Shown: positions 45,959-57,229, numbered from the stretch's first letter. The stretch is DNA of 64,000 nt from Sphingobacteriales bacterium (GCA_016711285.1 JADJTG010000002.1:310001-374000); one strand, 5' to 3'. The notes: generated from the sequence alone by a model not told the origin. Program-made: numbers and translations.

Positions 45959-46258
45959 AGTTTGGTTTAAAATAAAAATAAGTTGCTGTTTAGACAAAGT
46001 GTGCGGAGAATGGTCACACTTAACTCCTGCTATTGTGATAGGCAAAAAACAAACGAAAATCTCTATTTTTAGTGCCGCGGCTGCTATTACAAAGGCAAGA
46101 AATAACTCAAAATGTGTTTTTTTAAATTTCCATGACATTTCATTTTAAGCAATATGCACTTATTCCCAACAAGATGGTGTAATTTCGTGTTGTAAACAGC
46201 ACGGGGTGCTTTTACATTTTGTTTGTTTTTATTTTTTCTCAAAAAATTTTTCAACAAT

Positions 46259-47671
46259 ATGAAAAAAATATTCTTTGCCATCTTCGTTTGTGCCGCCTTT
46301 TTGTCGGCGCAGTGGGCAGCAGCCGTAGAAGTGGTGTATTCTTACAATGTTTTTTACAATCCCGAAGTGGGTTCGTATATAGAAATTTATATCAGCGTGC
46401 CGGCTAAAAGCCTCAATACCGCCGCCCAAACGGACGGCTCGCAAAAGGCAGCCGCCAACATTGCATTGTGGGTGGAGCAGGGCGAACAAATAAAAGCCTA
46501 CGACAAATATATATTGTACAGCCCCAATTTTGCCGAAGCCGATAAGTCGCAATCAATTTGGTGGACATCAAACGCTACACCCTGCCCGCTGCGTTTATAC
46601 GCTGCATTTGCAGGTAGGCGACGAAAACGGAACGGCTGCCGACAGCAGAACTTTTAAAAGCGACCTCATCGTTGAAGCGTATCCTGCCAATGCGGTGTCG
46701 GTGTCGGATGTTTTATTTTTGGAAGTGTATCAAAAAGAAACACCCGAGTCCAAAAAATCTTTTGTACGCAATGGCATAGAAATGGTGCCTTATGTATTTC
46801 CGTATTATCCCGACAGTTTTACGAAATTGAGTTTTTATGCCGAAATTTACAACAGCCACCAAGCCGCCAATGCGCAGGATTATGTGGTGACGTATCAGGT
46901 GGTACGCAAAGATTCCAGTTTGGCTATTAATAATATCGGCGGCTCAAAACGCCAAAAGCAGCACCTGTCAATGCGCTGTTGAGCGAGGTAAATGTTGCCG
47001 ACCTCAGCTCTGACAATAACGAATTGCTGCTCGAAGTACGCAATGCCCAAAACGAAGTATTGTGCAGTCGCCGCGCCGCCTTTTACCGCAACCACACACA
47101 CGAAAGCGTGAGTTTGGAGCAACTCAACGAACTCAACACGGCACATACTTTCGTGAGCAGCCTCAGCGATGAGCAGGTTACTTTTTATGTGCGCTCGCTG
47201 CGCCCCATTGCCCGCCCCGATGAGCGCGACATTATCATCAACCTCAAAAAAAACGGCGACATACAATATCAGCGCAATTTTTTGTATAATTTTTGGACAC
47301 AACGCGATGCCTACAATCCCGAAACTGCTTTTTTACGCTACAAAAAAGAAGTAGATTATGTAGAAAGCAAATATGCCGGACCCATTTATAATGGTTTTGA
47401 AACCGACAGAGGCAGGGTATATTTACAATACGGTGCGCCCAATTCCGTTGATTTCGCTGATTTTGAACGCGATATAAAGCCTTACGAAATTTGGCAGTAT
47501 TACCAAATAAAAAGCCAGAACAACGTAATTTTTGTGTTTAGTGATGATGATTTGATGCGCAACGACATGCGGCTTGTTCATTCCGATGCCAACGGCGAAG
47601 TCCGCGACCCCGAATGGAAAAGCCGTCTGCTCAAATACAACCGCAACAACAGTGGTGCTATTGACCCCTGA
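46259..47671 (+). CDS. GWxTD domain-containing exported protein (two frameshifts)
   Basis: ATG 46259 begins MKKIFFAIFVCAAFLSAQWA, a cleavable signal. An Ig-like N-terminal region (VVYSYNVFYNPEVGSYIEIY) continues in a second frame (LHLQVGDENGTAADSRTFKS) and the C-terminal part in a third. The end carries the GWxTD signature area: RNFLYNFWTQRDAYNPETAFLRYKKEVDYVE, ETDRGRVYLQYGAPNSVD, YEIWQYYQI and FSDDDLMRNDMRLVHSDANGE. Breaks lie near 46560 and 46960. Corrected length is about 470 residues. The GWxTD family is common in Bacteroidota and of unknown function, probably periplasmic. Confidence 0.8.
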
Positions 47672-47689
47672 TAATAAAAAACGGTTTTT

Positions 47690-49209
47690 TTATTTTTTAT
47701 GAACCGCTGCCATTGCTGCGATACGCTGCTCCAACCAATATATCCAATCGTAGTAGTAGAGTGCTTTTTCAAAAAAAGGATTTTTCTCCAAAATTTTCAA
47801 GGCTTTGAGCAGTTGCTCGTCTGCTTTGCGGAGTTTATCGCTGCTGAGGCTTGCGTGAAGGTATTTTTTGATATAGCGCAAAAAGGTGCGCTCCAATTCG
47901 TAGAGTTGCGCCTGCTTGCGCAAACCCTCGTAGGTATTGCGCAGCAAAGAGTCCAAGAGCAATTCATTACCTAATTGTAAATGCAACAACAACTGTAGCA
48001 TGCGCGTACTCACATTCAAATCTTCGCGGTATCCTTTGGCATTCATTTCCAAAATATCAGATACTTCATCTAAGGCTTCGTTGTAGCGTTGGTTGATAAA
48101 CAATACATTGGCAAACATCACCTTAAAACGCAATTTCCATTCAAAGCCCACCTTGCGCCATCGCGCTCCAAGCCGCTTTGTGTAGTATGGAGCAAATCAA
48201 GGGCTTTTGTGTAGTGGTGGGTTTGGGTGAGCAGCACAAAACTATGTATATGATAAATCAAAAATTGGCGTAATTGCAAATCTTTATTGTGGTTCGATTC
48301 TATTTTTTGTAAGGTTTCCAAGCACTCCTCCATCGCTTGATAAGCTCCCAGAAAAGGACTGCATAACAAAAAAGAATTGATAACACCCAAATATAAATAC
48401 AAATCTTCGGTGATAAAATGCGGCTGTTGCTGCCATAGCTGCAATGCTTGATGACTGGCTTGAAAAGACGACTGATAGTCGCCCATCAAAAAATAATAAA
48501 CGCCGTTGAAAGAAAGCAAATGAATGCGTGCATAAAAAGAGAAACGTTCAGAGTTTTCTTCTTCAAAAACAGCCATTTGTAATTTGAGGCGGTACAAATA
48601 TTCCTGTTCCTGCTCATTGCGTACCTGCAATGATTTTTTGGAAAAAGTAAAAATCTGCATTTTCAATAAAAAAAGTTGCTCCTGTATCGCCTGTTGCTGC
48701 AAGCAATATTGCCTTTTATCGTGCAGTTCCTGTATGGTTTCATTTAATCCCTCTACGCTGTAATTAATGTGGAGAGAGGTTTCCAACTCATATACCTGAT
48801 ACAATATCAAAAATCGCTCGTAGCGTTGTGCCAGTGCCGCCGTTTTACGCAGCCAATTCAGGCATTGTTGTACCAACCCGCGATGATACAACATTCTGCA
48901 CTGATTGAGCAGATGACTCAGGCGCAGGTCTATGTATTTGTGGCTGTTGCTCTGCTCTAAAGATTTGAGTAGGTTTTTGTAGAGATATTGCTGTATAAGA
49001 GGAAAATTTTTTTTCCATGCTGCTTTTTTTGATTTTTGAAGCACCTTGGCGGCAGCCTCAAAATTTTGCTGCCGCTCCAAAACGTCAAATAAAGCGAGAT
49101 AGTTGTTTTTTTCGCCGCCTGTCTGCAAAGAAGCGTGTAAAGAAAAATGTCGTTTTTCGTTCTGTGTTAAAGAATGAATAAGTCGGTAAAGTTCATTTGA
49201 AATTTTCAA
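47690..49209 (-). CDS. hypothetical helical-repeat (TPR-like) protein, one frameshift
   Basis: Reading from 49209 (MKISNELYRLIHSLTQNEKRHFSLHASL), the first frame gives 363 residues and a second frame resumes with GFEWKLRFKVMFANVLFINQRYNEALDEV after an indel near 48140. Total about 505 residues, nearly all amphipathic helices with TPR-like A/L/Y spacing (QQCLNWLRKTAALAQRYERFLILY). No signal peptide or enzyme motif is present, so a cytosolic scaffold or regulator is most likely. I recognise no named family. 58-bp repeats lie in its upstream region. Confidence 0.6.
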
Positions 49210-49374
49210 TTTATTAATTATATTTTAGTAATAATCAACACTTTACAATATAAAATATATTACTTAAAATATCAAAATTAAATATTATTCCGTTTTTTTT
49301 AAAAAAAATATAAAATGAACTTTGTAGCATGATTATTACAATATCATTTTTCGCTAAAAATAATAATCAAGATG

Positions 49375-49557
49375 TTTCTTTTAAAGCCAAAATTTTATTA
49401 GATGGGAATTTAAAGTTAATCTTCAAAACATTTTTCTTTTAAATCCAAGTTTTATCAAATGGGGGGATTAAAGTTAATCTTCAAAACATTTTTCTTTTAA
49501 ATTCGGAATTTTATCAAGCAGAGATTCAAAGTTAATCTTCAAAACATTTTTCTTTGT
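49375..49557. repeat. 58-bp direct tandem repeat, about three copies
   Basis: AAAGTTAATCTTCAAAACAT followed by TTTTCTTT recurs at 49412, 49470 and 49528, an exact 58-bp period. The intervening half (AAATCCAAGTTTTATCAAAT and variants) is less conserved. It lies between the helical-repeat gene and the beta-helix gene, which are both on the minus strand. The rest of 49210-49627 is AT-rich without a gene. Confidence 0.85.
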
Positions 49558-49566
49558 TCCCATTCA

Positions 49567-49604
49567 AAAGACCATACTCGCCCGTTCAGCGGTGTATGGT
49601 CTTT
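49567..49604 (-). terminator. hairpin terminator of the beta-helix gene
   Basis: AAAGACCATAC (49567-49577) and GTATGGTCTTT (49594-49604) form a perfect 11-bp stem 24 bp beyond the gene's stop on the minus strand. A U-rich stretch follows weakly (TTTTGAATG). Confidence 0.7.
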
Positions 49605-49627
49605 ATTATTTATAATTTGTAGTGTTC

Positions 49628-51937
49628 TTAATCGCGCATAAAGTCAATTTTGTAGCAACTGTTGCAACAATTTTCGCCGCTGACGATTATGGGACAACAA
49701 CTGCTGTCGGTACAGTTGGTATCTAAAAAAGCACCATTGAGCGTATAACGGTAGCTGCCCACCGCCGTAATAGTGTAGTATTGTGCAGTAGCTCCGGCAA
49801 TGGTTTCGTATTGTTGCGTGGTTTCATTGAGCTGATGCCACTGATATTGATTAGCTCCGTCCGGCGCACTTACTTCTATTGAAATTACTTCATTGTTGCA
49901 TACTTTGTAGGGGGTAGTAATACAAGTACCCTGCCTGTTGAGTTGATACATCTGTCCGCCCACTTCCAAAGAGTCCATTTCTATTCTATGTATGCCTTCT
50001 GTTTTGGCAACGGCGGTGAGGTTGAGCGTAACCTCTGCTCCTGCTCCAATACTCTGCATCAACGTCCAGGTGTCGGTAGCAGCATCATAGATGCCCTGCG
50101 GATTATTTTTGAGATAATATTGCACGCCCAAAGGCAGCAAATCGCTGATAATGACGGAGTCCACAGCTGTTGTACCCAAATTGGTGAGCGTATAGGTCAA
50201 ATTAACCTGCCCCTCCAAAGGCACAATTTCACTATCGCGGCTGATTTGCAACAACAAGGCTTCGGCTTCCTGCATAGCTCCGCGCTCATACGCTCCTACA
50301 TCATAAGTTTGGTCGGTGGGTAAGGCATTGCGGTAGTAATCTTGATTGCCATCGTCAATATTGAGATAATCAAAAATAGCGACTCCTTGATTGATGAGCG
50401 GCGATAGCGGCTGCAAATAATATTGCCACAAACCGGAGCCGGTGTTCAAAAGTTCCGGACTGCCCACTGTGCCGCCGCCGCCTGCATCGTAGAGCAATGG
50501 ATTGACATTAAATCCGGTATTTGTACCATCTATCCAACGCTCCTGAAAAACACCGTTGCGCCACTCTTCCAACGAGTGGTAAATTTTATCCCAGCGCATA
50601 TAAAATACTAAATTGCCATCGGCAGCCCAATAATTATTGCCCCAAAATTTCACATCGGCATTGAGGCGGCTTTTGACGGTTTCGGTAGTGCCATTGGTAA
50701 TAAATATATTGTTGAATACTTTGGTATCATAAAAATGGTCGGTTTGAATTTCTATCGCACCGCCTGTACCCGAAGTAGTGGCAGCATCTTTATATACAGT
50801 ATTATTGTGTATATCCACATTATGAACCGTGGTAGTGCCGGCATCGCAAGCCCACAAATGAATACTGGAATAATAGGAGTTTTCGGCATCGTTTTCGGAT
50901 ATATTGTAGCGGATAATATTGTTGTAAAAAGGGCGTGCTTCGCAAAACTGTGCTATCAGATAGCCGGGTCCATAGTTGTCGTGCGAATAATTGTATTGAA
51001 GCACAGAGTTGGTAACGCCGCCGTCAAAATCAAAGCCGCCGCCGTCAATGGTAGTAGAATTGTTGTGGTGCGACTCGCAATATTGAATGAGGGCATTGTT
51101 GGTATCCCACACCCAAATGCCAACAGGTCCGGAGGGCCAATTGTTGTTTTCGCCATTGTTATACGATTCGCAATATTCTATTACAACGCCATCTACACCG
51201 CCTATTTGTATGCCACTGCCCGAGTGCTGCCACGAGTCGGTGATACCCCGATTGTTATACGTTTTGCAATAACCGATATAAAAATCCGAAGAGCACCAAT
51301 CCGTTGCATTTACATTCCAACGGTTAATCACCTCTATACCGGCGTGCAGGTTGTCGTGCGAAGAACAACCTACGATGTCAAAATCTATAAAACCGCTTCG
51401 CGAGTTGTCGTATCCCGCCGCTTCTATGCGAATACCCGCATCTTTAAAGCCAAAAATTTCCAAGTTTTCTAACCTAAAATTTCTCAATTTGGTATTATTG
51501 GGCAAAGTATTAAAAACATGAATACCGGGCATTTTGTAAGTGTATAAACCATTGCCCTGCGCTATAATATTTTTTAAATGAATACCCTCCATATCGCTGA
51601 TTAAAACAGCGCAACTGTCGCCTGCAAAAATGGTAGCACGCGCTGCGGCATCGCTGCCGTTGTAAGTAGTAACAACAACAGGGTTTTCGGGTGTACCACT
51701 ATCATTTAGGTTGAGTTTGAGCGTGCCGTAAAAAGTTTTATAGGCTTCCAAAAATAAGGTATCGCCAGGCTCAAAATTATGCTGATTAGCAACTTGAAGT
51801 GTTTGCCATGGCGTATAAATAGAAGTTCCGTTATTCAGATAATCATCACCATAAGGGCTGACATAATAATTAGTAGCCTGCAAAGAAAAATGAACTAAAA
51901 ATGCCAATATTATAGGTACATAAGTAAATTTTCGCAT
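49628..51937 (-). CDS. secreted right-handed beta-helix protein with DUF11-type repeat
   Basis: A 769-residue protein with a signal peptide (MRKFTYVPIILAFLVHFSLQA) followed by NYYVSPYGDDYLNNGTS and PWQTLQVANQHNFEPGDTLFL, the usual start of pectate-lyase-fold proteins. Rungs such as IEYCESYNNGENNN and IQYCESHHNNSTTIDGGGFDF make up residues ~60-480. Near residue 590 LEGQVNLTYTLTNLGTTAVD marks a DUF11/conserved-repeat domain. The C-terminus holds an Ig-like segment and many cysteines (CTDSSCCPIIVSGENCCNSC) instead of a T9SS sorting domain. Likely binds or cleaves polysaccharide outside the cell; catalytic residues not assigned. Confidence 0.75.
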   Translation of the reverse strand: MRKFTYVPIILAFLVHFSLQATNYYVSPYGDDYLNNGTSIYTPWQTLQVANQHNFEPGDTLFLEAYKTFYGTLKLNLNDSGTPENPVVVTTYNGSDAAARATIFAGDSCAVLISDMEGIHLKNIIAQGNGLYTYKMPGIHVFNTLPNNTKLRNFRLENLEIFGFKDAGIRIEAAGYDNSRSGFIDFDIVGCSSHDNLHAGIEVINRWNVNATDWCSSDFYIGYCKTYNNRGITDSWQHSGSGIQIGGVDGVVIEYCESYNNGENNNWPSGPVGIWVWDTNNALIQYCESHHNNSTTIDGGGFDFDGGVTNSVLQYNYSHDNYGPGYLIAQFCEARPFYNNIIRYNISENDAENSYYSSIHLWACDAGTTTVHNVDIHNNTVYKDAATTSGTGGAIEIQTDHFYDTKVFNNIFITNGTTETVKSRLNADVKFWGNNYWAADGNLVFYMRWDKIYHSLEEWRNGVFQERWIDGTNTGFNVNPLLYDAGGGGTVGSPELLNTGSGLWQYYLQPLSPLINQGVAIFDYLNIDDGNQDYYRNALPTDQTYDVGAYERGAMQEAEALLLQISRDSEIVPLEGQVNLTYTLTNLGTTAVDSVIISDLLPLGVQYYLKNNPQGIYDAATDTWTLMQSIGAGAEVTLNLTAVAKTEGIHRIEMDSLEVGGQMYQLNRQGTCITTPYKVCNNEVISIEVSAPDGANQYQWHQLNETTQQYETIAGATAQYYTITAVGSYRYTLNGAFLDTNCTDSSCCPIIVSGENCCNSCYKIDFMRD

Positions 51938-52279
51938 GAGGATTTCAAGAGTTGATTAATCAAAAAATTCTTGTTTCCCCGTTATTCAGTAAAAACTATG
52001 CCTAATCTACAAAGCAATATACGGACAGGTAAGAATAAAATTTTAAAAAAACATCACAAATGATTAAAAATCAATTATTTATAAAATAAAAATCATTGTT
52101 AAATATATTATTTATTCAGTGTATGAAATATTACCATGCGCTCACATATTACAAGTGTATGTTATCTTGAACAATATTGTACTTTTTCATATCCCTACCT
52201 TTTGATTTATTGGTTTGTTTTATTTATATTCGCTGAAGATCTAATTTTTTTCATTGTTTCACTAACTTTCAAAATCAAT

Positions 52280-55200
52280 ATGTTCAGATTCATTATCTCT
52301 TTCTATTATGTATGGATAGTTGTCTTTTGTTGTGTCGGTTCAAATCTTTGCGCACAAACTTGTACATACTTAGCTTATGACGGCTTCCATCACAACGCCA
52401 ATACCGCTTTGAACACACTCAACGGTGGCACGGGCTGGGCGATGCCTTGGCTAACCCAAAACGAAAACAACACCATACCCGGCTATCAAATCAGTGGTAG
52501 TGGCTCTCTGGCTTTCGGCGCACTCCAAACAATGGGCAACTCTATCAGTGGCGGCGATTCCTACCTCACCACCGGCAGGCTCTTAGATGACGACGACGGC
52601 GGCGCATTTGGGCAATATGTAGCTCCCGACAACAATGGTATCGGCACACTCAGCGAGGGTGATACTTTGTGGACGAGTTTTTTGTTGCGCAAAAATGAAA
52701 ATAACAGCGAAGAGGTTTGGATAGATTTGCACAATGACGGCAATATTGGCTGGTGTTCGGGTTGCGCCACACAACATATTGCGGTGGGATATTTCGGCAG
52801 TGCACAATCTGATGTAAGCGGACAACGCCGCTGGACTTTGCGCATCAACGATAATTATTATCCTACCTCCGTGCCGATAACCATAAGCACTGCTGCTTTT
52901 ATGGTATTGCGCCTGATTTTTACTACCAACAATACCCAAGTGGCTTTATTTGTGAATCCTGCTACTTTGGGCAATAATATTCCGGCTTCGCCTACAATAA
53001 GCCAAAGCAGTGGTGCTAATAATATTATCCGAGGCGTGGCGGTATATTTAGGTGATAATGCCAACAGTGGAGCAGCTGATGAGTTGCGCTTTGCTACTTC
53101 TTACGCTTGCGCAGCTCCCGACAACACCATTTCGGTAAATCTGCCGCCAACGGCTGATATCGTTGCTACGCCCTCATCAGGGCAAGCCCCTTTGACGATA
53201 AATTTTAGCGGCAGTACCTCCACCGACCCCGAAGGGCAGACACTTTCTTATATTTGGAACTTTGGAGACGGCTCACCCGAAGCAAGCGGAGTAAATGTAT
53301 CGCATACTTATACCAACTTGGGTATGCTCAATGCTTCTTTAACCGTTACTGATAATTTGGGACTACAACATACTGCTTATCAAACAATTACAATTTTAGA
53401 CGAGAACAACACCTATCCCTGTCAAACTTCATTTACGGTACAAAATATGCCCTCGTGTAGCACCAATAATGGCAGCATTACAGTAAATGCCGCTAATGGC
53501 GTAAATTTTCAGTTGTACAATGCAACCAATACACAGATGCCCGTTACCAATGGCAACCAATATCAGAATCTGGCAACCGGAATTTATACTTTTACGGCAA
53601 ACAATGCAGCCGGCTGTACCGACACTTTTCAACTGCATATGGCAACAGACAGCAGCACCTGCACCACTTGGCAGCCCAATATCTGTGCTATGGACATCGG
53701 AACGAATATGAGCGGTTTTGCAGATTGGGGTGTAGAGCGACCTATGAAAAATTTGTTCAAACAGATACGCCCCGAACCTATTCCTTTTACTACCACTTGT
53801 TTTTGCTGGTATGTTCCCGATATTTTAGACGATATGATTTTTGATACCAACGGCTACCCTACTCATATTCCGCAAACCACTCCTGCGGGCAACAATACGG
53901 TGCTGCGCTATGTTATTTCATCAGAAAGCGAAACAGGTACTAACTTACAGATGGGTCAGGAATATGTGCTGCTCTATGACGGCACAGGAACGGTTCAGGT
54001 GGGTGGTGGCGTGAGTGTGAGCAGCAGTACAGCAGGCAGAATACAATTCAATTTATTGGGAAATAATAATATTTTTATTGAAATTTTATCTTCCACGCTC
54101 GGAAATCACGTTCGCAATATACGCCTTTTGCGCCTCGCCGATGAATTTGCCGACCTCAACAATGCCCCTTTTTATCAGGTTTTTTTGGATAAAATTGAGC
54201 CTTTTTCCGTACTGCGGTTCATGGATTGGGGACACACCAATAATAATCCGGTAACAACCTGGGCGAATCGTTCTTCGGTTGATTATTTCACTTATGCCAC
54301 CGACACAGGCGTACCTTACGAAATGATGATACAATTAGCCAACCAAACCCAAAAAGACGTGTGGATTTGTGTGCCACACGCCGCCGACAACGATTATATT
54401 ACACAAATGGCAACTTTCTTTAAAGACAACCTCAATCCGAATTTGAATATTTATTTGGAATACAGCAATGAAGTATGGAATTGGATTTTTTTGCAGGCGC
54501 ACTATAACGACCAAAATCGCCCTACGAACCTCAACTACAGACGTGCTTATGCCGAAAAAGCAACAAATGCTTTTGAAATATGGCACAATGTATTTGGTGT
54601 TCAAAAAAACCGCGTGAAGCGTGTGCTGGGTATTCAGGTAACTTTTAATTATCTCAACGAACAGATTTTGTCGCAACTCAAACAAGACGAATGGGATTAT
54701 GGCGCACCTACTCATTATTTCGGGCTTGACCACGAAGCCACAGGAAATCCGGTTTTAACGGCAACTTCAACGCCGCAAGACATCATCATCAATGCCCGCA
54801 ATGCTTGGCTGCAAAATCTGTATTTATTTAAAAACGACTACAATCAGGTGCATTTGTTTGGAAAAGAAGTAGTAACCTACGAAGGCGGACAACATTTTGT
54901 AGGCAATGTATTTGGTATTCCTTACGATTATCAGCAAGCGATGTGGGACGCACAATACACCTCCTCCATGTATGATTTGTACAACGAAGTACACGATACC
55001 ATTCGCACTTGGGGCTGCCGTTTGGCTACCAATTTCAGCCTTGCTGCCCCGCAAGAAAGTGTATATGGCTCGTGGGGCGTACTCAACGATATTGATATAG
55101 CTCCACCTTATATGAACACCGCACCCAAATACCAAGCCTTATTGGATAATATCGCCAACCGCCCCAATCCTATTATCAGCGGCACTTTGGAAGTTTGCAA

Positions 55201-55363
55201 CAGCGAGCAACAAACATACAATGTTCCGTTTACCGCCGGACATACCTATATATGGACAGTAACAGGCGGAACGATTGTTTCGGGGCAGGGCACTCACCAA
55301 ATTACTGTGCAATGGAACAGCGGCACAGCAGGAACGGTGACGGTAGAAGAAAGTGCGCCTTAG
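52280..55363 (+). CDS. secreted PKD-domain protein with glycoside-hydrolase-like domain
   Basis: From ATG 52280 (MFRFIISFYYVWIVVFCCVG, signal ending near CAQTC) the protein is 1,027 residues. The N-terminal ~270 residues look like a lectin/jelly-roll domain. A PKD domain follows (ATPSSGQAPLTINFSGSTST ... YIWNFGDGSPEASG). The C-terminal half resembles a clan GH-A barrel: YLEYSNEVWNW offers the Asn-Glu acid/base pair and VVTYEGGQHF a second Glu. The last ~60 residues are an Ig-like block nearly identical to the end of the next gene. There is no T9SS sorting domain. ATG 52136 is rejected because the signal begins at 52280. Confidence 0.65.
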   Translation: MFRFIISFYYVWIVVFCCVGSNLCAQTCTYLAYDGFHHNANTALNTLNGGTGWAMPWLTQNENNTIPGYQISGSGSLAFGALQTMGNSISGGDSYLTTGRLLDDDDGGAFGQYVAPDNNGIGTLSEGDTLWTSFLLRKNENNSEEVWIDLHNDGNIGWCSGCATQHIAVGYFGSAQSDVSGQRRWTLRINDNYYPTSVPITISTAAFMVLRLIFTTNNTQVALFVNPATLGNNIPASPTISQSSGANNIIRGVAVYLGDNANSGAADELRFATSYACAAPDNTISVNLPPTADIVATPSSGQAPLTINFSGSTSTDPEGQTLSYIWNFGDGSPEASGVNVSHTYTNLGMLNASLTVTDNLGLQHTAYQTITILDENNTYPCQTSFTVQNMPSCSTNNGSITVNAANGVNFQLYNATNTQMPVTNGNQYQNLATGIYTFTANNAAGCTDTFQLHMATDSSTCTTWQPNICAMDIGTNMSGFADWGVERPMKNLFKQIRPEPIPFTTTCFCWYVPDILDDMIFDTNGYPTHIPQTTPAGNNTVLRYVISSESETGTNLQMGQEYVLLYDGTGTVQVGGGVSVSSSTAGRIQFNLLGNNNIFIEILSSTLGNHVRNIRLLRLADEFADLNNAPFYQVFLDKIEPFSVLRFMDWGHTNNNPVTTWANRSSVDYFTYATDTGVPYEMMIQLANQTQKDVWICVPHAADNDYITQMATFFKDNLNPNLNIYLEYSNEVWNWIFLQAHYNDQNRPTNLNYRRAYAEKATNAFEIWHNVFGVQKNRVKRVLGIQVTFNYLNEQILSQLKQDEWDYGAPTHYFGLDHEATGNPVLTATSTPQDIIINARNAWLQNLYLFKNDYNQVHLFGKEVVTYEGGQHFVGNVFGIPYDYQQAMWDAQYTSSMYDLYNEVHDTIRTWGCRLATNFSLAAPQESVYGSWGVLNDIDIAPPYMNTAPKYQALLDNIANRPNPIISGTLEVCNSEQQTYNVPFTAGHTYIWTVTGGTIVSGQGTHQITVQWNSGTAGTVTVEESAP

Positions 55364-55588
55364 CCGAAAAGCAAAACATTTTTTATTCGTAAAAACCCGT
55401 TCAATCCGTCAAATCAGTGTTCAAAAAAATATTGATATGAAATCAGTATGTATATAAAGATAAAACATTGTTTTATAAAACTTTATAACAAGTACACATC
55501 ATACATTTTTAAACTAAATTTGCTGTGCTTTTAGCATTCTTTATTAAAAACATCTTGTATTATTCATATTAAATAATAGCTTTTTTCA

Positions 55589-57229
55589 ATGAAAAGAAGG
55601 GATTTGTTGCGCTATTTGTCGCTGATGATGCCGGCTGCTGCCTTAGCTCCGTCACGTTTGTTGGCAGCACCACAAACTACAAGCAGCCAATGTTGCGGAC
55701 ATTTTATTGTGATAGGAGCAGGTGTAGCAGGTTTATATGCGGCGTATCGTATTGTACAGGCAGGCGGCACGGTTACTGTGTTGGAGGCTTCTGACCGACA
55801 CGGCGGGCGTGTGCGGCATATCAACGGCTTTGGAAATTTTCCGGTAGAACTCGGAGCAGAATTTGTACACGGCAACGGCAATCAAAACGGCAACCCACCT
55901 TCTTTTTTGTACAAAGACATCAATACTTATAATTCCTCCTGGCTCAAATCCGTAGGTCAGCAAGATACTTTATATACGATTGACAATACCACTGTTTGGG
56001 ATTCCGAAACAGATGACCCCGATATTTTGCAGGTGTGGGAAATTATAGATGCCGTATGGAATTATTCGGGTCCGGATATAACGGTAGCAGAATATTTGCA
56101 AAATGTCTGGAATATAGCACCCGGGCATCGCACCTGGCATTTTTATGAAACATACATAGGTGCAGAGCATGGAACTTCGCTCGACCAACTCAGCATGCGC
56201 GGCTATGCTGCTCAGGATTATTTGTGGCTCACCGGCACAAATGATTATGTATTAGACGCTGCTTATCTGAATATTTTAGATACCTTGTATTTTAATAACA
56301 TACTATCCAATATTCAATATAACAAGCAGGTAGTTGCCGTAAATTACAGCAGTGACGGCGTGGTGGTTACCGACCAAAATGGTGCAAATTATGTAGGCAA
56401 TGCTGCTGTGGTGGCAGTGCCTTTGACTATTCTGCAAGACGGCGACATCAGTTTTACGCCCGCTTTGCCCTCCAATAAAACAGCAGCTATCAATGGTATA
56501 GGAATGGGGGCAGGTATGAAAATATGGTTAAAATTCAGTTCGGCATTTTGGAATACGGCTCAAATGTTTGATGTATTGTGCAAAAGTAATACTACGCTCG
56601 CCTGGGCTTCGGGAAAATTAAAAACAGGGGCTACCAACAATATCCTTAATTGTTTTATAATGGGCGAGCGTGCCGAATATATGAGTGCGCAAGGCAGCAA
56701 CGCCATCAATATTGCTTTGGCAGAACTCAACAGTATCTTTGGCGGTAATGTGGCGAGCAATAATTATGTAGATGGAATCATTATGGATTGGTGGCAAGAA
56801 CCTTTTATTCGCGGGGCATATTCTTATCCCATAGCTGGTACTTATCCCAGTTCAGCACCGCCGACAGGCACTTCCAAACGCCAGATTTTGGCGCAAGCCG
56901 TTAGCAATAAACTATTTTTTGCGGGCGAAGCAACCAACAACAACCACCCTTCTACGGTGCATGGCGCATTGGAGTCGGGCGCAAGGGTGGCTCTGGAAAT
57001 CTGCAATGCTTTTCCTGCCAACGTTCCTGCGAGCATCAGCATTAGCGGGCTGCAAAATATATGTGCCAATAATGGTGCTATTTACAGTATTCCTGCCGTT
57101 GCCGGAACGAGTTATAACTGGACGGTGACAGGCGGAACGATTGTTTCGGGGCAGGGCACTCACCAAATTACCGTGCAATGGAACAGCAGCACGGTGGGTA
57201 CAGTATCTGTAGAACAGACTGCACCCTGA
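55589..57229 (+). CDS. exported flavin amine oxidase with Tat-type signal and Ig-like tail
   Basis: A 546-residue flavoprotein. MKRRDLLRYLSLMMPAAALA is a twin-arginine-like signal. The FAD site reads VIGAGVAGLYAAYRIVQAGG (GxGxxG) and VLEASDRHGGRVRH (the GGR motif of amine oxidases); the C-terminal FAD contact is LFFAGEATNNNHPSTVHGAL. The enzyme would oxidise an amine or amino acid to imine with release of H2O2. After residue ~480 an Ig-like domain (SISISGLQNICANNGAIYSI ... ) closes the protein and copies the end of the previous gene. No T9SS domain. Substrate unknown. Confidence 0.85.
   Translation: MKRRDLLRYLSLMMPAAALAPSRLLAAPQTTSSQCCGHFIVIGAGVAGLYAAYRIVQAGGTVTVLEASDRHGGRVRHINGFGNFPVELGAEFVHGNGNQNGNPPSFLYKDINTYNSSWLKSVGQQDTLYTIDNTTVWDSETDDPDILQVWEIIDAVWNYSGPDITVAEYLQNVWNIAPGHRTWHFYETYIGAEHGTSLDQLSMRGYAAQDYLWLTGTNDYVLDAAYLNILDTLYFNNILSNIQYNKQVVAVNYSSDGVVVTDQNGANYVGNAAVVAVPLTILQDGDISFTPALPSNKTAAINGIGMGAGMKIWLKFSSAFWNTAQMFDVLCKSNTTLAWASGKLKTGATNNILNCFIMGERAEYMSAQGSNAINIALAELNSIFGGNVASNNYVDGIIMDWWQEPFIRGAYSYPIAGTYPSSAPPTGTSKRQILAQAVSNKLFFAGEATNNNHPSTVHGALESGARVALEICNAFPANVPASISISGLQNICANNGAIYSIPAVAGTSYNWTVTGGTIVSGQGTHQITVQWNSSTVGTVSVEQTAP

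Noticed and set aside
50735..51472. Long open frame on the plus strand inside the beta-helix gene
   Set aside because: It mirrors the repeat structure of the real gene on the minus strand and lacks a promoter or known motif.
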